Assembly: GCF_002812125.1 (NCBI RefSeq)
Contig: NZ_NPDQ01000005.1
Span: forward strand, 301,683 to 365,682
DNA: 64,000 nucleotides
Direction of reading: 5' to 3'
DNA from: Leptospira brenneri
Lineage (GTDB): Bacteria; Spirochaetota; Leptospiria; Leptospirales; Leptospiraceae
The notes beneath the pieces were generated by a model. That model did no database searches, was not told where the DNA came from, and saw nothing but the letters and a program-made list of their open reading frames with translations. The translations under genes were made by a program, and so were the position numbers. Every line of letters starts with the position of its first letter. Position 1 is the stretch's first letter. Positions 19,362 to 35,653 of the stretch are shown here, in pieces.

Positions 19362-20120
19362 TTATGGATGGATATGTGAATTTCTTCTTTTCGATCTGAA
19401 TTGGAAAGAGTGACTAGACCTCCACTGGTTCCATTTGATAGAAATCAAATCCCAAATAAAATAAAAGATCACACCAGAATCTAATTTCGATTGTCCCCAA
19501 GTGCGTAGTCCAAAGGTATAACCCACTTCTGCAATTTTTTCAGTCCGAACAGAACCTAAAATTTCAAAAAGAATTTTATAACCACGAGGGTGAAGTTTTC
19601 CTTTGGTTTCTAAATAAATTGATTTTCTGATTCCAAAAAATCCACTCATAGGATCGGAAATGGGAACAGGGAATAACCATTCAGAAATCTTAGTTGCAAA
19701 CTGACTTGCCAACTTTCTAAAAATAGGGAAGTTTCCGTATCCACCATCAGAACTTCTTCTTGTGGCAACAACGATATCGTTTTCATTTAAGAGGCGGATG
19801 ACATCCGGAATTTTTGTATAGTCATGTTGGAAATCGGCATCGACCACTACTAAATTTTCGCCTTCTGCTTTTCCATACCCGTAAGTGACAGCAGAACTAA
19901 GACCTCTTTCTGTTGTACGAACAAAGGGTTTGATCCTTTTGTCGTATTCAGCAAGAACTTTAGCAACTTCAAAGGTTCCATCTGGAGAGTTATCGTCCAC
20001 AATCACGATTTCAAAATCCATGGATTCCTTTTCTAGAATTTTAGAAATGGTTTCTGCACAGTTTTTGATATTACCGGCTTCGTTATACGTTGGGAGAATG
20101 ATACTTGTTTTATTTTGCAT
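19362..20120 (-). CDS. Family 2 glycosyltransferase, dolichol-phosphate mannose synthase-like
   Basis: A 252-residue GT-A enzyme. It starts with SIILPTYNEAGNI, has the nucleotide-binding IVDDNSPDGT and the metal-binding region VVVDADFQHDYTKIPDVIR. The following PMSGFFGIRKSIY is typical of DPM1-like enzymes that load a polyprenyl phosphate with a sugar. No C-terminal transmembrane pair is present, so it is the short soluble form. Its neighbour on the same strand is a GT39-like transferase that would use polyprenyl-linked sugar as donor, which suggests a shared glycan-decoration pathway. Confidence 0.9.
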   Translation of the reverse strand: MQNKTSIILPTYNEAGNIKNCAETISKILEKESMDFEIVIVDDNSPDGTFEVAKVLAEYDKRIKPFVRTTERGLSSAVTYGYGKAEGENLVVVDADFQHDYTKIPDVIRLLNENDIVVATRRSSDGGYGNFPIFRKLASQFATKISEWLFPVPISDPMSGFFGIRKSIYLETKGKLHPRGYKILFEILGSVRTEKIAEVGYTFGLRTWGQSKLDSGVIFYFIWDLISIKWNQWRSSHSFQFRSKRRNSHIHP

Positions 20121-20146
20121 GACTGGTCATTTAACTTCTTTTGTTT

Positions 20147-20461
20147 TTAAAAAAGCCCCTTTGTTTGATTTTTGATACATAACTCGCCACTAGTGCAGGA
20201 TTCAGCAATGGCCTTGGAACATCCCGCAAACATTTGATATTGTTTGGTGCAAAGAATCTCACAAGCAAACTGATACATCTTCGGATCTTGTGCTTTCTTT
20301 TGGTCTTCTGATAGACAAAGACTTGCTTTCTCGCAAAGCAATTTACATTCGCTCGATTGTTCGACCTTTGCTTTCTGTCCGAATTTAGGAGCATTGTCTT
20401 TGGAGATGTCCCAAAGAGAAACAATGGCGAGTAGGAGAAGAAGGATTCCGTATTTTTTCAT
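20147..20461 (-). CDS. Small exported Cys-rich protein
   Basis: A 104-residue protein with a signal peptide or anchor (YGILLLLLAIVSLWDI) and eight cysteines downstream, spaced as CKLLC, C, C, CTKQY..C, C, C. The pattern suggests a small disulfide-bonded periplasmic or surface protein of the sort called leptospiral Cys-rich. It overlaps the start of the gene block with the GT39 gene by four bases (20458-20461), so it is translationally coupled to it. No enzymatic role can be read. Confidence 0.82.
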   Translation of the reverse strand: MKKYGILLLLLAIVSLWDISKDNAPKFGQKAKVEQSSECKLLCEKASLCLSEDQKKAQDPKMYQFACEILCTKQYQMFAGCSKAIAESCTSGELCIKNQTKGLF

Positions 20462-22068
20462 AGATTCCCTCTTTTATTCCAAACGTTTACTTCTGATTGA
20501 AAGGAACGTTTATCCATCTTTAAGATGGCACGAATGGCTCGGCCAGAATCTAGAGATAGATGGCTTTTCCATTGAAACCAAGAACTAACCTTTTCCCAAT
20601 CTTCTGTGATTATTGTTGATTCACTAAAATTAATTAAGACTTTGGAACTTGGGCAGGTTTCTTTGTAAGTCAGAGGCAATGCAAAACTTACTTTAGTATT
20701 TTTTAGTTTGTTTTGTACGTCCATGGCAGTCCATGGATTTTCTGCGATCACACAAATTTCTTTTCCCTCTGCGACTATGTTCTGTTTTGTGATATCAGGA
20801 TCAGACATTGGTTTTAAAAGAAAAGCCATAGTGATCGGAACTAAAAACAGTTGGGGAACTAAGGTTCCATAAAATTTTACTTTTTTGTTTATATTTGTAG
20901 GAATGATACTCAGTGTAACAATGATTCCTAAAAGCGAAATTGCAAATAAGAGAGGTAATCTTAACACTACTGCTATTGCTATAAATAGAAAATAGATGAT
21001 AGGGATAGAGTATTGATTGAATCGAGAAAGGATGAGTGTTTCCCAGTTTGTTTTTCTCATTGCAGGAAGTAAAAATAACAATGCAACAAATGGAGTTACA
21101 TAATAGGGATCTTTTCTATTGGGCATTAGATGGAAAATGGTAACGAAAAGTAGAAAAACCAAGGCAACCATCACCAAAGATTGATTTTTTACTTTCGAAG
21201 ATTTTTTTAAACTAAGCCAAAGAATATGTAAAATGGGAATGGTGAATGGGATTGTATATAAAAGCCATCCACCCCAAATTCTCAAACCGGATTGGTTAGC
21301 AGCATAAAATTTCCCCATATTTTCTGTAATGAAGAAAAACCGTAATAACTCTTTTCCTGAATTTGCAAATACATATAAATAAGAAATCCAAAGGATAGGT
21401 ATGATGAAAGAAAACCCAAATGCTAAGAGGGTTGATCTTTCTTCTTTTAAGGGTAGGAAGGAAATTTTGAACTTACCTTTTCTCACACGAACCATTCTGA
21501 TGTATAGGAAACTTAACAAAAATAGAACGATGTAGATATGAAGGATCGGGCCTTTTAGTAGATACCCAAATCCAACAAAAAAACTTCCTAACGAAACATA
21601 AGTTAAGTTCCTTTTTTTCTTAGAGAGGTAAAAGAAAAATATATAAAGCAAGGTAAAAAACACCATTGCCCCTTCCATCATCAGAAGTCCGAAAAATTTG
21701 AGTGAGAGAAATGAAAATGCAAAAATGAGAGTCGCTAGTTTTGTTTCTCTTTCTGATTTACTGAGGTCAAAGTAAAGTTTGTAGAAAAGAGTCAAAGTCC
21801 CAATCCCAAACAAAAAAGAAACCAGACGTTCTGATAAATAACTGACACCAAAAATTCGGTCAAAGAAGATTCCTAACCAAAATAGAAGCGGTGGTTTGTA
21901 AGGATTGGGTAGGCCAGACAAAACGGGAAGGGTGTAACTTCCGGCTTCCAAACTTTCCCTAACGGAGCGGATGTGCATGATCTCGTCCCCTTGTGGGAAG
22001 GCTAGGTCGGGAACACCAAGGGAGATGGCGTAAACTGCAGACAGAATGACGACAACAGCAAAGAACAT
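20458..22068 (-). CDS. GT39/ArnT-like membrane glycosyltransferase
   Basis: A 536-residue protein with about 12 transmembrane helices. The first periplasmic loop carries FPQGDEIMHIRSVRE, the Asp-Glu motif of the C-type (PMT/ArnT) transferases that take sugar from a polyprenyl phosphate donor, and the neighbouring NPYKPPLLFWLG is typical of these. A soluble C-terminal domain of about 100 residues follows the last helix. It probably modifies lipid A, protein or another envelope glycan outside the inner membrane. An AAGGGG ribosome-binding site precedes the ATG and a perfect palindrome lies in its promoter (22097-22110). Confidence 0.88.
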   Translation of the reverse strand: MFFAVVVILSAVYAISLGVPDLAFPQGDEIMHIRSVRESLEAGSYTLPVLSGLPNPYKPPLLFWLGIFFDRIFGVSYLSERLVSFLFGIGTLTLFYKLYFDLSKSERETKLATLIFAFSFLSLKFFGLLMMEGAMVFFTLLYIFFFYLSKKKRNLTYVSLGSFFVGFGYLLKGPILHIYIVLFLLSFLYIRMVRVRKGKFKISFLPLKEERSTLLAFGFSFIIPILWISYLYVFANSGKELLRFFFITENMGKFYAANQSGLRIWGGWLLYTIPFTIPILHILWLSLKKSSKVKNQSLVMVALVFLLFVTIFHLMPNRKDPYYVTPFVALLFLLPAMRKTNWETLILSRFNQYSIPIIYFLFIAIAVVLRLPLLFAISLLGIIVTLSIIPTNINKKVKFYGTLVPQLFLVPITMAFLLKPMSDPDITKQNIVAEGKEICVIAENPWTAMDVQNKLKNTKVSFALPLTYKETCPSSKVLINFSESTIITEDWEKVSSWFQWKSHLSLDSGRAIRAILKMDKRSFQSEVNVWNKRGNL

Positions 22069-22096
22069 TTCTACCCCTTATGTCCATAACAAAGAT

Positions 22097-22110
22097 ACTG
22101 ACTAGTCAGT
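22097..22110 (-). promoter_or_regulatory. Palindromic operator in the GT39 promoter
   Basis: The 14-bp perfect palindrome ACTGACTAGTCAGT overlaps a TTGACT -35 on the minus strand. About 17-18 nt later comes a TTATGG-like -10 and then the GT39 start at 22068. TGACTAGTCA-type palindromes are typical of TetR-family operators, but no TetR gene is nearby, so the regulator is unknown. Confidence 0.55.
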
Positions 22111-22535
22111 CAATGTTTTTGCCTAAAAATTGTTCGATGGATTTTTTCTAAAGAAGAGAAAAATTTGTAACAGAACAGTGTTTGAATTCGTCCTGCAAAA
22201 AAAGGGATTTGGTTTTGGGAATCGGTCTCAAATTCCGAAGTGTTTTGTGGGATGAGTGTTCGGCGAAATTGACTAAGTGTTCTTTTTTGGGTTTGTTTTA
22301 ACGAACGAGGCACTGTTTATTTATGATCTTCTTTTTTGTTAGGGAAGATCTATATACATCTCTATTTAAATACGATTTTATCTGATGTTATTGGTTTACC
22401 TCTTTATATTAAAACAAAGTCGATAAAGGGAATGCATTGTGATCTATAAGTTGATATTTACAACAGGAAGTAATTAAGGTTAAACTATATTAATTTTATT
22501 TTTGCGCAGACTTCTGTGTTTAAAATCAAAAAAAG
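22111..22535. other. Intergenic stretch without a supported gene
   Basis: About 425 nt with rising A+T content at the border between the core block and the accessory island. A 67-codon minus-strand frame (22110-22313) exists but has no ribosome-binding site, no recognisable motif and an unconvincing composition. I see no structured RNA or insertion-sequence remnant here. Confidence 0.5.
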
Positions 22536-23111
22536 TTATTTTTTAATTAATAAAATTAAGTTTATGATGACTTGTATTAATAAAAGTGTAAATATAGAAC
22601 CACCAATTCCGTAAATAATCTTGGTTTGATCTTCTAATTCTCCAATACGAAAGCTATTGATAATGAAATAAGCTTCAGCATTGGATGGTAAATAAACAAA
22701 ATCCTTTTCTTTATCGGGTGTCTGTTTCACTGTTTTCAAAGTTGCCACTTGTTTTGGTAATTCTTCGTCATGCAGTAGTTTTCCAGAAAGTTCTGTATAT
22801 CTTTCTTTTATTATGGGATTTGTTCTCCAGCGCGCATAGGCATCACTATAATAAGGGAATGCCGACTTATACTGTTTTTTTGAATAAAGATCTTCACCTT
22901 TAGCAATCCATAATTCAGTTTCTAACAGTTCTAGTTTGGTTTGGTCTATTTTCGAATTTTGGAATTTACCAAGAAGATCACCTGCTTCTGAAAATTTCTT
23001 TTCTTTTAGGCTATGTCTGTAGAGAAAAATATCTTCTTCGGAGATTGAAATAGATTCTGCTGATAGATACGAACTAACGAGAAAGATACAAAATATAAAA
23101 ATCTTTTTCAT
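22536..23111 (-). CDS. Exported TPR-like protein with C-terminal membrane anchor
   Basis: A 191-residue protein with a signal peptide (IFIFCIFLVSSYLSAES), a helical TPR-like middle (EAGDLLGKFQNSKIDQTKLE and YKSAFPYYSDAYARW) and a C-terminal hydrophobic helix (FTLLLIQVIINLILLIKK). It is probably periplasmic and tethered by its C-terminus. It is the last gene of a tight three-gene operon (2 nt from the Kelch gene) that runs divergently from the giant RHS gene, so a role with that system is plausible but unproven. Confidence 0.78.
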   Translation of the reverse strand: MKKIFIFCIFLVSSYLSAESISISEEDIFLYRHSLKEKKFSEAGDLLGKFQNSKIDQTKLELLETELWIAKGEDLYSKKQYKSAFPYYSDAYARWRTNPIIKERYTELSGKLLHDEELPKQVATLKTVKQTPDKEKDFVYLPSNAEAYFIINSFRIGELEDQTKIIYGIGGSIFTLLLIQVIINLILLIKK

Positions 23112-23113
23112 GT

Positions 23114-24487
23114 TTACCTGCTCAAAATAACTGCTTTATGGCCGAAGCGACTTCTTGGCATATTGAGGGTTTCTGGAACCCAAGGGTTTCCGCCAGGGTT
23201 CGCTAAATCTAAAGAGTAAACTTGGTCGATTGGTAAATTGAATTCCGAAGCACCACCCAAAAGGTATAGTTTTCTTTTTTCATATGAGATTTCCATGGCT
23301 GGATAATAGAGTGCTATTGGTGTATTCGAACCTGTAACGAAGGCGTTAGATGCATTCCCTAAATAAGAATATTCAAAACGATTTGAATTAGTTACCGCGG
23401 TCACAGGTTGTGAAATATTTGTTCCTGTGGAACCTCCTGCAACAAACAAAGTAGGAGTATCTGTTGGATACGGATCAGTGGAAATCGGTCTATAACAAGC
23501 ATATCCAGAACCATGTCGAGCTAATGAAATAGATGCTTCAATTTTACCTGAGGTTGAATTGAGTGATGGAGCATAAGCATCCGTTGTTGCATAAGCTAGC
23601 CCATCAGAATAGAATCTTCCGCCAGTAAAAACTAAACTTCCATTGTACGTGCATCCAGCCATATCGATACGAGGGAAAATATTTGTACTAGATAACAAAC
23701 TAACCCAAGTTCCAGTCGTTCCGATACTGGGGTAAAACTTGTAAATCGTATTAAAGATGGTTCCTGTGGTCATGTCACTGGTAGTTGTGCCACCTAGTAT
23801 GACTATCTCTTCATCAAAGGAACCGATGACACCACCTTGTAATGTTGATGGCATATCAGATAGATTTTTATTCCAAGTATTAGTGATTGGATCGTAAGCC
23901 TCAACCAATCGACTCATTGTGTAAACTGCTCCGTTTTTAACCATTCCGCCAATTACATAGATTTTGTTTTTGAAAGATACGATTTGAGCATTTAGTCTTG
24001 GGGTTGGAACGGTGGTAACAGCAGGGTGCCATATATTTTCCACTGGATCGAAATAGTCGATTTCACTGACTGCATTTTTATCGGAACCAATACCCCCAAT
24101 GATCCAAATACTCCGACGGAAAATGACTGCATTGTCTGAAAGAGTTTTAAATGTAGAGGGAATACCTATTCCGATTTCTTTTGTACCACAGGAAGGAACA
24201 TATCTATATTCTGAATCGGTAATTAAGTTGGATAGGGCAACCGCATGAACTTCGTTATCCAAAAAGGATGTATCTACATTATTGTAATTAGGACCAGTTG
24301 TCACAAGAAACCCTGGAACTTTACCTGAACATTTCCAGCTAACAATTGCCGAATTGGTAGAAATGCCTGAAACCACTTGCCATTCAATTTTGGCAGTATT
24401 TGCTTTTCCTCCGTCGGAGAGGGAGTTTGAGCAATTATAAATAAAACTAGTGATAATGATTGATAATAAAAAGAGGTGATTCTTCAT
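23114..24487 (-). CDS. Kelch-repeat lipoprotein
   Basis: A 457-residue protein with a lipobox-like signal (IITSFIYNCSN, Cys about residue 19), an N-terminal fibronectin-like segment of about 90 residues, and then about six Kelch repeats of the form IYVIGGMVKNG...VEAYDPITNTWN. It should be a surface or periplasmic lipoprotein with a beta-propeller for protein or glycan binding. It sits between the TPR-like and barrel genes in one operon, overlapping the latter by one base. A second Kelch lipoprotein (35650-36840) serves as partner gene of one RHS tip module, so Kelch lipoproteins flank this island on both sides. Confidence 0.87.
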   Translation of the reverse strand: MKNHLFLLSIIITSFIYNCSNSLSDGGKANTAKIEWQVVSGISTNSAIVSWKCSGKVPGFLVTTGPNYNNVDTSFLDNEVHAVALSNLITDSEYRYVPSCGTKEIGIGIPSTFKTLSDNAVIFRRSIWIIGGIGSDKNAVSEIDYFDPVENIWHPAVTTVPTPRLNAQIVSFKNKIYVIGGMVKNGAVYTMSRLVEAYDPITNTWNKNLSDMPSTLQGGVIGSFDEEIVILGGTTTSDMTTGTIFNTIYKFYPSIGTTGTWVSLLSSTNIFPRIDMAGCTYNGSLVFTGGRFYSDGLAYATTDAYAPSLNSTSGKIEASISLARHGSGYACYRPISTDPYPTDTPTLFVAGGSTGTNISQPVTAVTNSNRFEYSYLGNASNAFVTGSNTPIALYYPAMEISYEKRKLYLLGGASEFNLPIDQVYSLDLANPGGNPWVPETLNMPRSRFGHKAVILSR

Positions 24488-25395
24488 TAGAAATTAATTC
24501 CTCCTGATATTTCGAGTCCGGAACCACAATGGATTTTTTCTATTTCGAAAAAACATAAGTTCTTCCAGCCAATCCTATAGAATGAAGGACCGTATTTGAG
24601 TCCTTGCCAACCTAGTTCAAGATATGCGGAAGGATTGGAGCCTATTTTCGCGTTGTTTTGATCAAAGCGATAGGAAAGAGAAGACATTCCTATTCCTACA
24701 ATTCCATAAAAATCTAATAAAGGATTTGAGTTAAAAGTCTTGGATTGGTGGAGGTAGACGTATCCCGATTGCGATGTGACTTCTTTGATTGGACCCGTAG
24801 ATTGTAAATACTCGAATTTAAATCCTAATTGATACGTATTTTTAAACCGTAAAAATGCAGGTTCAGTGAAGATCGAAAGTCCATAAAGAGGTGGAGTTTG
24901 GTTGCCAAGCGGAGGAAATAATGGCAGGTAGGTGAAACTCCCACCAATCCTTGTTTGGTTGTCTAGTTTGTCATTTGCTAAATAGACAATTGGAAACTCT
25001 GGACGTTCGTCGACTATTGGGATATCGTTCTTAATTTCATTCTTGTTTATAGTCAAAAAACCGAGTTCCGACTTAATGATCACCTCATCTTTGTTTTTGT
25101 CTGCAATGGTTCCTTTGATCACGCTTCCATTTTTTAGGGATAAAATTGCAATTTTGTAAGAATGATTTGTTTGCCCCTTGTTAGATAAATCATAATATTC
25201 TAAATCTTTTTTTGGAATTTTGTATTCAGAACCTTTAAAACGAACAACAAGCATACGTTCGTCTTCGTATACGAATTCGGTATGAAAAACTTCTCCATTG
25301 GGAAATCGTAGTTCGGCAGCATCCAGGAAGTAGGTGGAAATGCATAAATTAAGGATAATGAATATTGTTAGATAAGGAAATTTAATGTGTTTCAT
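24487..25395 (-). CDS. Exported protein with small beta domain and barrel-like C-terminus
   Basis: A 302-residue protein with a signal peptide ending near AAE (residue 27). Residues 28-125 form two short beta-rich SH3-like units (LRFPNGEVFHTEFVYEDERM and KNGSVIKGTIADKNKDEVII). The remainder alternates in amphipathic strands and ends in an aromatic pattern typical of outer-membrane barrels (SYLELGWQGLKYGPSFYRIG). It is the first gene of the divergent operon, its start 72 nt from the RHS promoter region. The barrel-like C-terminus resembles in kind the barrel-like partners inside the array, though I cannot show homology by eye. Confidence 0.75.
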   Translation of the reverse strand: MKHIKFPYLTIFIILNLCISTYFLDAAELRFPNGEVFHTEFVYEDERMLVVRFKGSEYKIPKKDLEYYDLSNKGQTNHSYKIAILSLKNGSVIKGTIADKNKDEVIIKSELGFLTINKNEIKNDIPIVDERPEFPIVYLANDKLDNQTRIGGSFTYLPLFPPLGNQTPPLYGLSIFTEPAFLRFKNTYQLGFKFEYLQSTGPIKEVTSQSGYVYLHQSKTFNSNPLLDFYGIVGIGMSSLSYRFDQNNAKIGSNPSAYLELGWQGLKYGPSFYRIGWKNLCFFEIEKIHCGSGLEISGGINF

Positions 25396-25413
25396 TCAAA
25401 TTCGAAAGTACTG

Positions 25414-25442
25414 TTGACAACATAAATGTATCAGTGTTATAT
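25414..25442 (+). promoter_or_regulatory. Near-consensus sigma-70 promoter of the RHS gene
   Basis: TTGACA at 25414-25419, a 17-nt spacer and TTATAT at 25437-25442, placing the start of transcription near 25449, about 34 nt before the preferred ATG at 25483. On the opposite strand a weaker pair (TTGCCA, 17 nt, TATGTT) overlaps it and could drive the divergent operon, so the two transcription units share one 72-nt control region. Confidence 0.7.
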
Positions 25443-25482
25443 GGCAAGTCTATAATCTGTATTTGTTATGTGGGATTCTTTT

Positions 25483-32599
<7,117 letters not shown>

Positions 32600-32610
<11 letters not shown>

Positions 32611-33421
32611 TAAATTCCATTTCTTTATTTTTTTGATTTTATTCACTATCCAGGTTCCTGAAATTTTTGCCTCTGATAACTTAGACAGTATTCGACAAAA
32701 AGGGCGTTTCGGCGTTACTGTTTCGGGTATTTCAATTTCAGGATGGAAGCCGCCTTTAGTTGGGGGAGAATTTGGGGTCTCTGATTCCGATAGAAGTGGA
32801 CATTATCGAACTTTCGATAACAATGTTGTTTCATTCTTTTATAATTTTTTAGATTCTCACCAGATTGTGTTTAGAGCATATTTATATTCAGGCCAAAAAT
32901 ATTCAGATACTTCAATTTCTCCATTTCCATTTGTTAATTATTATACATATGAAGTTGATTTTAAATCAATTCCATTTGATATTGGGTATCGATACTTTCC
33001 TTTTCAAAGAAACTTTTATGGGGGAGTTAGTGCTGGTTTAACAGCATCAAAAAGTATCACTTATGATCGCACATTTGGAACGGGAGTCATAGGTGGTTCT
33101 CGGGATATCAATAGGTTAACGCCAAATTCCTTTGAATATCAACTAGCTTCAAACCCTTATATGGGACTTGATATTGGCTATGTTTGGCAAGTTAGCGAAT
33201 ATTTTTTTATGAATTTTGGGGTTAATCTGAAGTATATCCAGCAATCGAAAGTAAGAAGCTCTAATTCTCTCGGGTTTGGAGCGCTAGTATATGAAAACTG
33301 GAATAGAAGTTTCGAAGAACTTTTAATCCAAGATAGACTAGCAAGTTCTTGGACAAATCATCTAACGCAACCGAATAATGGTACTACCTCATTATATTTT
33401 GAATTTGGTCTTAGTTTATAA
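32600..33421 (+). CDS. Barrel-like outer membrane partner of the RHS tip (set A, copy 1)
   Basis: A 273-residue protein with signal peptide (HFFIFLILFTIQVPEIFAS) followed by alternating amphipathic strands and aromatic girdle residues, ending in FEFGLSL, as in outer-membrane barrels. The ATG overlaps the RHS stop by 11 nt and has AAGG just upstream, so it is translationally coupled to the tip. It aligns along its length with the protein at 44987-45766 (shared landmarks SFFYN, YRYFPFQRNFYGG versus YKFYIFRNGFYLS, GLDIGYVW versus GVDIGFTW, SLYFEFG versus SLYIEAG). Position suggests an immunity or surface-partner role specific to this tip type; that is inference. Confidence 0.82.
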
Positions 33422-34342
33422 ATGAATAAGTTGAAATATCTCGGATTATTTTTATTTGCTCTTTCATTGGGCATCTCGGCAAATCCTCGGTCAGCTGAAA
33501 AAGAAAATTTAAAAAACATGTTTATGGATTATTATCAATATTCCCCAGAGATATTGAAATTTAGTTTTTTAGACTACTTAGATAGATATCCTGATGATCA
33601 TTATGTTAGATATAGGTATGCTAATTTACTTGCCTTAGATGGTAAATATTATCAAGCTTATCAAGAACTTGAGAGGCTTAACCAAAAGATTCAATCGGAT
33701 TCAATAAAAATTAGCGAAAATGATAGAATTTCAATTACTAGTTATCGGCTTTTCTTTTTGGCATTGTTCGAATTAGAGGATTCCTTTGTTAGGAATTCAA
33801 TTATTAGTAAATATTCTCTGACTAATAAAAGTATTTTTTCTGCCGAAACATTAGTTAAGTCGATGGAGGCTAGTTGTTTTCCAGTTGATGAATGGAAGAA
33901 TATTGATGAAAATATAATTTCAAGAGGATGGTATTCTGATTATGCTAAGCCGACAGCTTTTGTCTTCTTGTTAAATTTTCATTCTGCTTATTTTAATAAA
34001 TGTAATAATCAAGTAAATTCAATCAAGAAATCGATAGAAGGAAGTAGGCTTGTTAAAGGGTATAACTTTTATTTGAACTTTTTATACGATATGGTTTTGG
34101 TCGATGAATCATTGCTTAGCGAGTTTAATTTAAATAAAGCTAAAATGCAATATAATGAATTGCGAAGTCGAGCCTATCAAGAAAAATTACCGACTTGGGT
34201 AGGGGATCAGTTGAATTATCGCCTAAATTTGGTATGTAAGAAGTTGCATTGTGACAAACGGGAGTTGGACGGGTATAATTCCGAATTACTTGGCATTGAT
34301 GGGTCTGTAATGCGTAATCGAATAAATACTTTTCTGGAATAA
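33422..34342 (+). CDS. Exported helical partner of the RHS tip (set A, copy 1)
   Basis: A 306-residue protein with signal peptide (LGLFLFALSLGISANPRS) and a helical, TPR-like body (YVRYRYANLLALDGKYYQAY). Its start codon directly follows the stop of the barrel gene. It is homologous to 45756-46730: both have a Cys-[x]-DEW/EEW segment, a KP[TV]xxxxLL[NS]HxxxxxFxxKC segment and a C-terminal LPTWVGDQLNYRLNLVCKK versus FPRWFIENLNFRIGFLCIN. Conserved cysteines suggest a disulfide-bonded periplasmic or secreted protein. Together with the barrel-like protein it forms a two-gene set that recurs after another RHS tip. Confidence 0.82.
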   Translation: MNKLKYLGLFLFALSLGISANPRSAEKENLKNMFMDYYQYSPEILKFSFLDYLDRYPDDHYVRYRYANLLALDGKYYQAYQELERLNQKIQSDSIKISENDRISITSYRLFFLALFELEDSFVRNSIISKYSLTNKSIFSAETLVKSMEASCFPVDEWKNIDENIISRGWYSDYAKPTAFVFLLNFHSAYFNKCNNQVNSIKKSIEGSRLVKGYNFYLNFLYDMVLVDESLLSEFNLNKAKMQYNELRSRAYQEKLPTWVGDQLNYRLNLVCKKLHCDKRELDGYNSELLGIDGSVMRNRINTFLE

Positions 34343-34432
34343 CTAAGAAAAATTTATAGATAATTTATTTCCAATGAAAGGTTAAGTCCGCGAATCATTA
34401 TGTTGATTTATATTTACAGATAAAGTATCTAC

Positions 34433-34482
34433 CTTGCAAAATCATCTAACTTAATTTAGATGATTGATTTTCATTCTTTTTT
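34433..34482 (-). mobile_element. IS-end-like repeat with terminator hairpin (copy 1)
   Basis: First of four copies of a repeat that starts with CTTRCAMA-like bases and reaches TTAGAT exactly 23 nt later. Read on the minus strand it looks like a transposase stop codon (TAA in TTAGAT) followed by an IS terminus ending TGTAAG-like. In this copy AATCATCTAA (34440-34449) also pairs perfectly with TTAGATGATT (34456-34465), followed on the plus strand by a T-rich run, so it could terminate the preceding module's transcript. The minus-strand frame keeps only about 18 codons (ends NENQSSKLS) before the 139-nt element. Confidence 0.55.
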
Positions 34483-34510
34483 AATTCTCGGATACCACTC
34501 ACCCCTCCCC

Positions 34511-34649
34511 GCGAGAAGGATACGGCGGGCTTGGTCCGAAGGACGGAAGCGAAGGCGGACCCCGGAGTAGCCTGATCCCGACAAACAAGAGGAAAGTGAT
34601 CGCCAAACGGTAGATCATTTATGAGATTAATGTTATGTTCGGGACTCGC
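34511..34649 (+). repeat. 139-nt GC-rich element, copy 1
   Basis: Starts GCGAG and ends CTCGC, which are complementary, and spans exactly 139 nt. The first 100 nt are almost invariant among copies, about 24 nt are variable, and the last 15 (TGTTCGGGACTCGC) are again invariant. Element positions 66-77 (TCCCG...AACA) can pair with 126-134 (TGTTCGGGA), and GTCCGAAGGAC forms a small hairpin. It is clearly richer in G+C than its surroundings. It is followed after 11 non-RHS nt by the truncated RHS core of module 1. Confidence 0.85.
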
Positions 34650-34675
34650 CCAGAAGCGACATTGGCAACGCACGA

Positions 34676-35653
34676 GTGTCAGGAATGTATTTCTTCCATC
34701 CTGATCATTTGGGTAGCATCATCATGATTACCGATGGAAATGGGAATGTTCTTGCTGGTGGGGAGCGAGGTGGTAAATCACATATCACGTATAAACCATA
34801 TGGGGAAATCCTTCGAACAGATTCTTATGGGCCAGACATTACTAAATTCAAATATACGGGACAAGAGGAAGACCAGGAAAGTGGGCTTTACTATTATAAA
34901 GCTAGGTATTATGATGCTGGGTTGGGTCGATTTGCGAGTAACGATGGTATGGTGTTTCCTGATAAGGGACAAGGGATGAATCGTATGATGTATGTGGAAG
35001 GAAATCCGATAGCGTTTGTTGATCCAAGTGGAAATAATGCGATTGTTCACATGTTCAACCAGTTTTTTAGGCATGCATTTTTTGGAGCTGCAAAAATTGC
35101 TACCCAACAATTAAGAAGTCTTGGCCGTGGTCTAGATTATTCAGGTAGGAATGCTGGACGTGGAATTGATGGTGGGGCTCGTTGGTTGGCTAGTGGAGGA
35201 AATTATTCTAGGAATAAGGGAAATGATTTAGATAATTTGGTTGGAACCAAGAATTTTTTTGCATCAATTCAGAAGAGCGATGTATCAAATTGGCTAACAA
35301 AGCAGTATAAGGATATGAAAAATAAACCAGGGGTCAGAACCGAAGAAAAACAAATATCGCGCGACAAACGTGCTTTAGAATGGGAGTATATAGGTTATAT
35401 GGGATATTGTCATATGGCATTTGGACAGTCTGGACTTTGGGCAGATCGACCTGGATTGAATACTTGCCTGACTATGGTACATTCTAATTACTCGGTCAAG
35501 TTGGATAATATATATCAGTCCTATGCTGTTCTTTCGGGAGTTATGGGTATCATTCAAAATACTTCGGGTCGCGAGCCAAATTGTGGAAATTATGAAACGG
35601 GCATTTCAACACCCGATTGCCCTGCCAACGATCCGACAAGGAATATAAAGTGA
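34676..35653 (+). CDS. Orphan RHS core end plus tip, module 1
   Basis: A 325-residue frame from GTG 34676 (VSGMYFFHPDHLGS in the parent). Residues 1-118 reproduce the last part of the RHS core of the giant gene nearly exactly, ending GNPIAFVDPSGNN with the usual DPxG where the parent has DQTG. A shared pre-tip (GRGLDYSGRNAGRGIDGGAR) follows, then a unique end with several Cys (GYMGYCHMAFGQSG, PNCGNYETGIST). No signal peptide or promoter is evident, so it is probably a silent cassette that can replace the tip of the full-length gene. Its stop overlaps the GTG start of the Kelch lipoprotein gene by four bases. Confidence 0.82.
   Translation: MSGMYFFHPDHLGSIIMITDGNGNVLAGGERGGKSHITYKPYGEILRTDSYGPDITKFKYTGQEEDQESGLYYYKARYYDAGLGRFASNDGMVFPDKGQGMNRMMYVEGNPIAFVDPSGNNAIVHMFNQFFRHAFFGAAKIATQQLRSLGRGLDYSGRNAGRGIDGGARWLASGGNYSRNKGNDLDNLVGTKNFFASIQKSDVSNWLTKQYKDMKNKPGVRTEEKQISRDKRALEWEYIGYMGYCHMAFGQSGLWADRPGLNTCLTMVHSNYSVKLDNIYQSYAVLSGVMGIIQNTSGREPNCGNYETGISTPDCPANDPTRNIK

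Noticed and set aside
22110..22313. A 67-codon minus-strand frame near the palindromic operator, possibly its regulator
   Set aside because: No helix-turn-helix pattern, no ribosome-binding site and basic low-information composition; it does not resemble TetR.
34446..34673. Minus-strand frame ending NENQSSKLS as a gene
   Set aside because: It runs through the 139-nt element; only its last codons, inside the IS-end repeat, look like remnants of a real coding sequence.
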